Shown: in pieces, positions 58,901-64,000 of the stretch
Layout of the letters: the number at the start of each line of letters is the position of its first letter
How positions within the stretch are numbered: position 1 is the stretch's first letter
Assembly: GCF_035609205.1 (NCBI RefSeq)
Contig: NZ_CP141184.1
Location: 4,161,001 to 4,225,000, forward strand
Source: Hymenobacter sp. GOD-10R
GTDB taxonomy: Bacteria; Bacteroidota; Bacteroidia; Cytophagales; Hymenobacteraceae
Reading direction: 5' to 3'
Length of the DNA stretch: 64,000 nucleotides
Notes under the pieces: generated by a model
What the model was told of the DNA's origin: nothing
Databases searched by the model: none
What the model saw: only the letters and a program-made list of their open reading frames with translations
Made by a program: the position numbers and the translations under genes

Positions 58901-59141
58901 GGCAACTATTGGTCTGATGCCCGCTGCTATCAGCACCGGCATTGGCTCGGAAACCTCTAAGCCCCTAGCTATTGTGGTTATTGGCGGCCTGATTACGGGT
59001 ACCATCCTGACGCTGTTCATCTTCCCGCTGGTGTTTGAGCGCTTCTACCGCGCCGAGCACACGCACTACGGCGATGATCCTAGCTTGCACCCCACGAAGC
59101 ACCATAAGCAGCCTAGCAACCCGGTGTTGGTAGGAGCCTAA
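55962..59141 (+). CDS. HME-family RND heavy-metal efflux pump, copy A (CzcA-like)
   Basis: 1,059 residues, full length. N-terminal TM, then porter repeats (GVVSYRNTPIEAFPDVTNTE), TM4 motif DFGIIIDGAVVMVE with Asp396, Asp402 and Glu409. The spacing D-x5-D-x6-E is that of CzcA-type pumps for divalent cations (Co/Zn/Cd/Ni), unlike the CusA form. Second half carries the duplicated porter and TM segments (GYSIKWAGDFENQRRATQRL, GVILISVFKQN, AMMATIGLMPAAISTGIGSE). Proton-driven export across the envelope with an adaptor and the TolC-type channel. Confidence 0.94.
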   Translation: MNKFIQGIIAFSLKNRGFIFLVTLVAIVAGVVSYRNTPIEAFPDVTNTEITIITQWPGRSAEEIEKFVTAPIEIALNPVQKKTSIRSTTLFGLSVVKVIFDDGVDDAFARVQVNNLLAQADLPEGADPDVQPPYGPTGEIFRYTLASSDKTTRELKTIQDWVIERNLKAVPGVADVNSFGGEVKDYEISVNPGKLQDFGITPLDVYNAIQRSNINVGGDVINEGQQNYVVRGIGLLNNIGDINNTVIKNVNGAPILVKDVAIVHESALPRLGRVGRGTNDDMVEGIVVMRKGENPSEVIARLKDKVADLNDKILPSDVKIKTFYDRQQLIDFSTETVIHNLMEGIILVTVIVFIFMADWRTTVIVSVIIPLALLFAFICLRLKGMSANLLSMGAIDFGIIIDGAVVMVEGLFVALDHKAHEMGMERFNKLAKLGLIKKTGREMGKSIFFAKAIIITALLPIFSFEKVEGKVFSPLAWTLGFALLGALIFTLTLVPVLASILLRKNVREKDNFFVRGINHGAQRFFRFTYARKTASLLVATIIVAVGVGSFHFLGSEFLPELNEGSIYVRAQLPLSISLDESNKLCNEMRRVFLTFPEVSDVVSQTGRPNDGTDPTGFYNNEFLVQIKHTDEVQKKMKSAAYREELIAHMKEKLNRFPGVDFNFSQPITDNVEEAASGVKGSIAVKIYGTDLKTLEGKARQVYEQLKTVKGIDDLGVLRNIGQPELHVDLDEGRMAQYGVSKSDANAVLEMAVGGKQASQMYEGERKFPIRVRYQEQFRQTPAEIGALMVPTQAGNTIPMTEIANISDVNGPSLIYRDDNQRFAAVKFSIRGRDMGSTIEEAQRKVNKVLQLPKGYSIKWAGDFENQRRATQRLGQVVPISLAMIFFILFILFGNLKDAGLVLVNVPFALIGGIASLLITHTNFSISAGIGFIALFGICIQNGVILISVFKQNLVKKMSLDDSIHEGVISRVRPVVMTAMMATIGLMPAAISTGIGSETSKPLAIVVIGGLITGTILTLFIFPLVFERFYRAEHTHYGDDPSLHPTKHHKQPSNPVLVGA

Positions 59142-59163
59142 AAATCTTAACCTGTTTTCGGAA

Positions 59164-59197
59164 AGGCCTTCTCGCTTCGGGAAGGCTTTTTTGTTTT
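59164..59197 (+). terminator. intrinsic terminator after pump A
   Basis: AGGCCTTC pairs with GAAGGCTT (59164-59190, one G.T pair), short loop, followed by TTTTTGTTTT. It lies about 22 bases after the pump A stop. Confidence 0.8.
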
Positions 59198-59360
59198 CGG
59201 CCTAGTAGGGAAAGCTAGGTTGTAGCATCATGCTACGATGTCCTGCGCCAGACAGCTGAACTGTTTTCTACTACTTTCGGGCGGCATATCGCCTGACGCT
59301 TCCTTCACTGGTCAGCTGAACATCTACAGCTGACCACCTAACACTCCTTAACTACAGTAC

Positions 59361-59981
59361 ATGAAAACACTGCTCCTTAGCGGCCTCTTTCTAACCCTAG
59401 CTACTGCGGCTTCCGCTCAAACCTTCTCAAAGATGAACTGGCAAAACGCGCCCAAAAAAGCTACTATTACCGATCAGAAGGTGCAAGTACAGGTGGATGG
59501 TGGTACCGACTTCTGGCGCGTGACGCACTACGGCTTCATCCGCGACAACGGTCACTTCTACTACCAGGAGCAGGAAGGGGACTTCATGGCCAAAGTGAAG
59601 ATTACCGGCCAGTATAAGGAGCTGTATGACCAAGCTGGCCTTATGATTCGGCTCGACGAGAAGAACTGGATCAAGACTGGCATCGAGTACGTGAAAGGTG
59701 TGCAGAACGTAAGTGCCGTCGTGACCCGGGAAGTGTCCGACTGGTCGGTGGTGCCCCGCCAAGACAGCCCCAAAACGGTGTGGCTCACGCTCCTGCGCAA
59801 GGGTGACTACGTGGAGATTCAGTACTCCTTCGACAATAAAGACTTCAAGATGCTGCGCCTAGCTTACTTCCCGCCCACGCCCGGCAAGAAAGTACAGATC
59901 GGTCTGATGTGCGCCGCCCCCGATGGCAAAGGCTTCCCCGTGACGTTCGAAGATTTTTCCGTGAAGCCCGTCGGGAAGTAA
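59361..59981 (+). CDS. DUF1349 secreted protein
   Basis: 206 residues. Signal peptide (MKTLLLSGLFLTLATAASAQ), then a concanavalin-like DUF1349 beta-sandwich: DGGTDFWRVTHYGFIRDNGH, GDFMAKVKITGQYKELYDQA, GLMIRLDEKNWIKTGIEYVK, VQIGLMCAAPDGKGFPVTFE. Family members bind or process sugars, with no firm function. It lies alone between the two pump genes, with a terminator on each side, so it may be an insertion into the efflux cluster. Confidence 0.9.
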   Translation: MKTLLLSGLFLTLATAASAQTFSKMNWQNAPKKATITDQKVQVQVDGGTDFWRVTHYGFIRDNGHFYYQEQEGDFMAKVKITGQYKELYDQAGLMIRLDEKNWIKTGIEYVKGVQNVSAVVTREVSDWSVVPRQDSPKTVWLTLLRKGDYVEIQYSFDNKDFKMLRLAYFPPTPGKKVQIGLMCAAPDGKGFPVTFEDFSVKPVGK

Positions 59982-60291
59982 TAGGTAGAAACCTAGCTTA
60001 CTTCACCAACTCCACGCCTGATAAGAGCCTTCCCACTACTGGGAAAGCTCTTTGTTTTTCAGGGCTTTATCAGACGGACTTTGGTTCGACGCCTAGGCCT
60101 GTGGGCCAAGGCACCAAGCACCTAACTTTCTTACGATTTCTCTTCATCAAACCCTCACTGAAGATTCATCAGATTCTCACCAATTCTTCATGCAAAACCT
60201 AGCCTTACCGCTGTAAAGGCAGAAAGCATGAGCCGCTCTTTTTCACCTTCCCGGCTCCGGGCTTTCACCACCCACTTCCCCTTTCTTCCCC
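59982..60291 (+). terminator. intergenic region with terminator after the DUF1349 gene
   Basis: A stem AGAGCCTTCCCA/TGGGAAAGCTCT (60024-60051, one mismatch, CTAC loop) followed by TTGTTTTT ends the DUF1349 transcript. The remaining 230 bases to the pump B start hold no gene, no TCTAA array and no clear TAnnTTTG element. Confidence 0.7.
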
Positions 60292-63200
60292 ATGGGCAAA
60301 TTCATTCAAAGCATCGTCGCTTTTTCACTAAAGAACCGCTTCTTCGTGTTCTTCATGACGGCCTTGCTCATCGCCGGTGGCGTTTTTAGCTACCTACACA
60401 CTCCTATTGAGGCGTTTCCCGACGTTACCAACACACAGATTATCATTGTATCGCAATGGCCGGGGCGCTCGGCGCAGGAGGTGGAGCGGTTCGTTTCGGT
60501 GCCGGTTGAGGTAGCCATGAACTCGGTGCAGAAGAAGAGTAATATGCGCTCGATCAGCATGTTCGGCTTATCGGTTCTGAAGATCAACTTCGATGATGAT
60601 GTGGAGGATTTCTTCGCTCGTCAACAGGTAAACAACTTGCTAGCTGGCGTGAATTTTCCCGATGGCTGCGACACCCACGTGCAGCCGCCCTACGGTCCTA
60701 CGGGTGAGATTTTTCGCTACACCGTGCAAGGCAAAGATCGCACAACCAACCAGCTGCTCGCCGAGCAAGACTGGGTCGTGGAGCGTCAACTTAAGTCGGT
60801 GCCGGGCGTGGCTGATATTGCCGCGTTTGGCGGCACTACCAAAACCTACGAAATCACCGTTGACCCGGCCCAGCTCCAGAAGTTTGACCTCACGCCGCTC
60901 GAAGTGTACCAGGCCGTGCAGAAGAGCAATATCAACGTGGGCGGTGACGTGATTGAGAAAAACGGCCAATCGTACGTGGTGCGCGGCATCGGCCTGCTAA
61001 CGAACGCCGCTGACATCGGCAACATTATCGTCAAGGATATTCACGATACACCCATTCTGGTACGCAACGTGGCGTCCATCACCGAAGGCTTCCGTCCGCG
61101 CGTGGGGCAGGCTGGCCTCGACGATAACAATGACGTGGTCGAAGGCATCGTGATTATGCGCAAGGGCGAAAACCCGGCCGAGGTGCTTGCCCGCGTGAAG
61201 GCCAAAATCGACGAGCTAAATACGAAGATTCTGCCTTCCGATATCAAGCTCAAGACCTTCTACGACCGCGACGTGCTGATGGACCATTGCACGCACACCG
61301 TTATTCACAACCTCATTGAAGGCATTGTGCTCGTCACGCTGGTCGTATTCCTGTTCATGGCCGACTGGCGCTCGACGCTGATTGTGGGTATCGTCGTGCC
61401 GCTGGCGCTGCTGTTTGCCTTCATCTGTTTGCGCCTGAAAGGCATGAGCGCCAACCTATTGAGCATGGGCGCCATCGACTTCGGCATCATCATCGACGGA
61501 GCCGTGGTGATGGTGGAAGGCATCTTTGTGGTGCTCGACCACAAGGCGCATAAGGTGGGCATGCCAGTGTTTAATAAGCTGGCGAAGATGGGGGTGATTA
61601 AGAAAACGGGCGGCGAGCTAGGCAAGGCGGTATTCTTCTCCAAACTCATCATTCTCACCTGCTTGCTCCCCATTTTCTCCTTCGAGAAAGTGGAAGGCAA
61701 GATGTTTTCTCCCCTCGCATACACCCTAGGTTTTGCCTTGGTCGGCGCTTTGTTATTAACGCTAACGTTGGTGCCGGTGCTGGCGAGCATCCTGCTCAAC
61801 AAGGACGTACGCGAGAAGAACAACCCGCTCGTCAACTTCTTCGACCGCATCGTGACGAAAGGCTTTGCCTTTACCTACGCCAACAAGCGCCTGAGCCTAG
61901 CTACCGCCTTCCTGATTATGGCCGCGGCGCTGTACTCTTTCTCCTTCCTAGGTTCCGAGTTTTTGCCCGAGCTAAACGAAGGCGCGCTGTGGGTGGAAAC
62001 CAAGATGCCCATGTCATCGTCGCTAACCGAAACGACGAAGATGGCGGGCAACTTCCGCCGCATCCTGCGCCAATTTCCAGAGGTGCAATCGGTGCTGAGC
62101 CAGACCGGCCGCTCCAACGACGGCACCGACCCTTCGGGCATTTACTACGTGCAGTGCCAGGTGAACCTCTACCCAAAGGAAGAGTGGAAGCGCAAAATCA
62201 CGACGGAGCAGCTGATTGAGGAGATGGACCACAAGCTGAAGGAGTACCCCGGCATCATCTTCAACTACTCCCAGCCCATCATCGACAACGTGGAAGAAGC
62301 CGTAGCGGGCATCAACGCAGCGTTGGCCGTGAAGATCTTCGGCAATGACCTGCAAGCCATTGATGACAAAGCCGACTCGGTGATGAACATTCTCAAAACG
62401 GTGCGCGGCGTAAAGGACCTAGGTATTCTGCGCAACCTAGGTCAGCCTGAGATGAGCGTGCTGCTTGACCAAACTCGCATGGCCGCCTACGGCGTGAGCG
62501 CCGCCGATGCACAAGCCGTGGTCGAAATGGCCATTGGCGGCAAGGCTGCCACGCAGCTCTACGAAGGCGAACGGAAGTTTGACGTGCGTATTCGCTACCC
62601 CAAAGACTATCGCAGCACCGAAGCGGAAATTGGCGAGCTACGCGTATCCACTATTCGCGGCAGCAAGGTGGCACTGAAGGAAATAGCGACGATCAAGACG
62701 CTCAACGGCCCGGCTTTCGTGTACCACGACGGCGGACAGCGCTTCATTGCCGTGAAGTTCAGTATCCGCGACCGAGACATGGGCTCGACCATTGCCGAAG
62801 CGCAGAAGAAAGTTAACGCGCAGATTCACCTGCCCAAAGGCTATAGCATCACTTGGGCGGGCGAGTTCGAGAACCAAGTACGTGCCACGAAGCGCCTCAC
62901 GCAGGTGGTGCCTATCTCGCTGGTAATCATATTTATTCTGCTGTTTATCACCTTCGGCAACGGCAAGGATGCAGGCCTTGTGCTGGTGAATGTGCCCTTT
63001 GCGCTCATCGGTGGCATCGTGGCGCTGCATATCACGCACGTCAACTTCAGCATCTCGGCGGGCATTGGCTTCATTGCCTTATTTGGCATTTGTATTCAGA
63101 ACGGCGTGATTCTCATCACGGTGTTCAAGCAGAACCTGCGCAACAAAATTCCTCTCGAAGAGTCGCTGCGCCTGGGTGTGGCCTCGCGCGTGCGCCCTGT

Positions 63201-63429
63201 GGTGATGACGGCGCTGATGGCGATGATTGGCTTGTTCCCAGCCGCGTTGAGCACAGGTATCGGCTCCGAAACTCAGAAGCCGCTCGCCATCGTCGTGATT
63301 GGAGGATTGGTGTCCGCCACGATTCTCACCCTATTCATTTTCCCGCTGGTGTTCGATTGGGCATACCGCGAAATGCACCAGGATGCGCCAGCCGCGCCAA
63401 TAGCAGAAAAACAGTTGGTGGGAGCCTAA
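60292..63429 (+). CDS. HME-family RND heavy-metal efflux pump, copy B (CzcA-like)
   Basis: 1,045 residues, full length, colinear with copy A and clearly paralogous (FGIIIDGAVVMVEG, SAGIGFIALFGICIQNGVIL identical in both). TM4 keeps Asp396, Asp402, Glu409 at the same positions as copy A. The N-terminal porter differs most (for example CDTHVQPPYGPTGEIFRYTV). It has no adaptor or channel gene of its own nearby, so it probably shares the upstream ones. The two pumps may differ in metal range. Confidence 0.94.
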   Translation: MGKFIQSIVAFSLKNRFFVFFMTALLIAGGVFSYLHTPIEAFPDVTNTQIIIVSQWPGRSAQEVERFVSVPVEVAMNSVQKKSNMRSISMFGLSVLKINFDDDVEDFFARQQVNNLLAGVNFPDGCDTHVQPPYGPTGEIFRYTVQGKDRTTNQLLAEQDWVVERQLKSVPGVADIAAFGGTTKTYEITVDPAQLQKFDLTPLEVYQAVQKSNINVGGDVIEKNGQSYVVRGIGLLTNAADIGNIIVKDIHDTPILVRNVASITEGFRPRVGQAGLDDNNDVVEGIVIMRKGENPAEVLARVKAKIDELNTKILPSDIKLKTFYDRDVLMDHCTHTVIHNLIEGIVLVTLVVFLFMADWRSTLIVGIVVPLALLFAFICLRLKGMSANLLSMGAIDFGIIIDGAVVMVEGIFVVLDHKAHKVGMPVFNKLAKMGVIKKTGGELGKAVFFSKLIILTCLLPIFSFEKVEGKMFSPLAYTLGFALVGALLLTLTLVPVLASILLNKDVREKNNPLVNFFDRIVTKGFAFTYANKRLSLATAFLIMAAALYSFSFLGSEFLPELNEGALWVETKMPMSSSLTETTKMAGNFRRILRQFPEVQSVLSQTGRSNDGTDPSGIYYVQCQVNLYPKEEWKRKITTEQLIEEMDHKLKEYPGIIFNYSQPIIDNVEEAVAGINAALAVKIFGNDLQAIDDKADSVMNILKTVRGVKDLGILRNLGQPEMSVLLDQTRMAAYGVSAADAQAVVEMAIGGKAATQLYEGERKFDVRIRYPKDYRSTEAEIGELRVSTIRGSKVALKEIATIKTLNGPAFVYHDGGQRFIAVKFSIRDRDMGSTIAEAQKKVNAQIHLPKGYSITWAGEFENQVRATKRLTQVVPISLVIIFILLFITFGNGKDAGLVLVNVPFALIGGIVALHITHVNFSISAGIGFIALFGICIQNGVILITVFKQNLRNKIPLEESLRLGVASRVRPVVMTALMAMIGLFPAALSTGIGSETQKPLAIVVIGGLVSATILTLFIFPLVFDWAYREMHQDAPAAPIAEKQLVGA

Positions 63430-63472
63430 TTACCTAGCTCATTCGTTTGAACTAACCTAGGTTTAGCCGTGT

Positions 63473-63517
63473 GCAGACGGCGCTCCTTACCACATCCAGG
63501 TAAAGAGCGCCGTCTGC
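63473..63517. terminator. inverted repeat/terminator between convergent genes
   Basis: Perfect 13-base arms GCAGACGGCGCTC (63473-63485) and GAGCGCCGTCTGC (63505-63517), 19-base loop, between pump B and the minus-strand DUF3078 gene. Neither side has a strong T-tract. Confidence 0.55.
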
Positions 63518-63527
63518 TAGTTGCTAC

Positions 63528-64000
63528 CTACTTCTTTTCCTGGGGATTCTGACGAGTATAAATCAAACCCAGCGACAAGCCCTGGCTATACTGCACGGCT
63601 CGGTCCTGGTCGTAGTCGTAGAGCAGGATGCCAGTGAGGGCCACGTTGATGTAGCGGTTGACTTTGGCCGTGAAGCTAGCATCGAGGCGGTGGTCAACGC
63701 GGCGTAGGGCTAGCTTTTCGTAGTCGGCGAAGAGTAGGTAGCGGGCCTTCACGTTCATATTGGAGCTCAAGCCCTTATCCAGTTCAGCCAATACTTGCCC
63801 AGCCAGCACTTCGAAATGCGTGGAATGGTCTAAGTTCACGCCGTAGGGTTTTTCGCCGAGTACACCCACAAACCGCTCGGGGCGCCCAACAATGGTCAGG
63901 CGTGAAGCCAGCGGCGAAAGCCGAATCTTAAACCACTTTTTGGCCACGTACTCCATGCCGTAAGCGGCCGTAATGTAGGCCGGCGCGAAAGCCGATGAAA
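63528..64000 (-). CDS. DUF3078 family protein (partial, N-terminus beyond window)
   Basis: Frame open to the right edge; about 157 C-terminal residues visible. Reads SSAFAPAYITAAYGMEYVAK, KWFKIRLSPLASRLTIVG, YGVNLDHSTHFEVLAGQ, VNRYINVALTGILLYDYDQD, ending TRQNPQEKK. The pattern of alternating beta strands with PAYITAAYGMEY and NVALTGILLYDY is that of DUF3078 proteins, predicted outer-membrane beta-barrel-like proteins of Bacteroidota. An internal Met (63956) is not the true start because the frame continues upstream. Confidence 0.75.
   Translation of the reverse strand, partial: SSAFAPAYITAAYGMEYVAKKWFKIRLSPLASRLTIVGRPERFVGVLGEKPYGVNLDHSTHFEVLAGQVLAELDKGLSSNMNVKARYLLFADYEKLALRRVDHRLDASFTAKVNRYINVALTGILLYDYDQDRAVQYSQGLSLGLIYTRQNPQEKK

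Overview
The window is chromosomal DNA of a Bacteroidota (Cytophagales) bacterium, most likely a Hymenobacter-type organism (genus is inference). Evidence seen directly: gliding-motility genes gldA, gldF, gldG and gldC; a type IX secretion (T9SS) C-terminal signal on a 1,694-residue surface protein; promoters of the Bacteroidota form TAnnTTTG close to start codons; and moderately GC-rich coding DNA. No rRNA, tRNA, CRISPR array or complete insertion sequence was recognised.

Layout. 1-8640 is the early region of a prophage-like element running leftwards out of the window: a replication initiator with lambda-like iterons inside its own gene, an element-encoded DNA polymerase sliding clamp, an ERF/Rad52-like annealing protein, many small early genes, a Rha antirepressor, and a rightward CI-like repressor next to host guaA. 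8721-23192 holds guaA, a secreted two-repeat protein with a two-component system, an ECF sigma/anti-sigma set with two matching ECF-type promoters, an LpoA-like TPR/binding protein, hemL, and an AT-richer DUF4288 + leucine-rich-repeat pair flanked by palindromic repeats. 23314-29780 is a leftward nuclease plus giant T9SS adhesin pair. 30582-38962 is housekeeping and gliding: dcd, gldC, chromosomal dnaN, a BLUF photoreceptor with a decayed copy beside it, and gldG-gldF-gldA. 39007-49507 is mixed core metabolism: GNAT, two SDRs, a GIN lipoprotein, an acyltransferase, MlaE/MlaF lipid transport, a bacillithiol-transferase-like DinB protein, bifunctional nuclease and etfBA. 49658-63429 is a heavy-metal efflux island: two-component system, two paralogous adaptors, a TolC-type channel and two paralogous HME-RND pumps. 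The window ends in a DUF3078 gene.

How parts work together. The metal-efflux regulator probably acts through two near-identical arrays of four 11-bp TCTAA repeats, each 16 bp upstream of a TAnnnTTG element, in front of the first adaptor and the channel. The ECF sigma factor probably drives itself plus the membrane-protein/aspartic-protease-like genes. The prophage repressor probably binds TNTCACAC half-sites in two control regions. These links are read from sequence patterns and need binding or transcription data.
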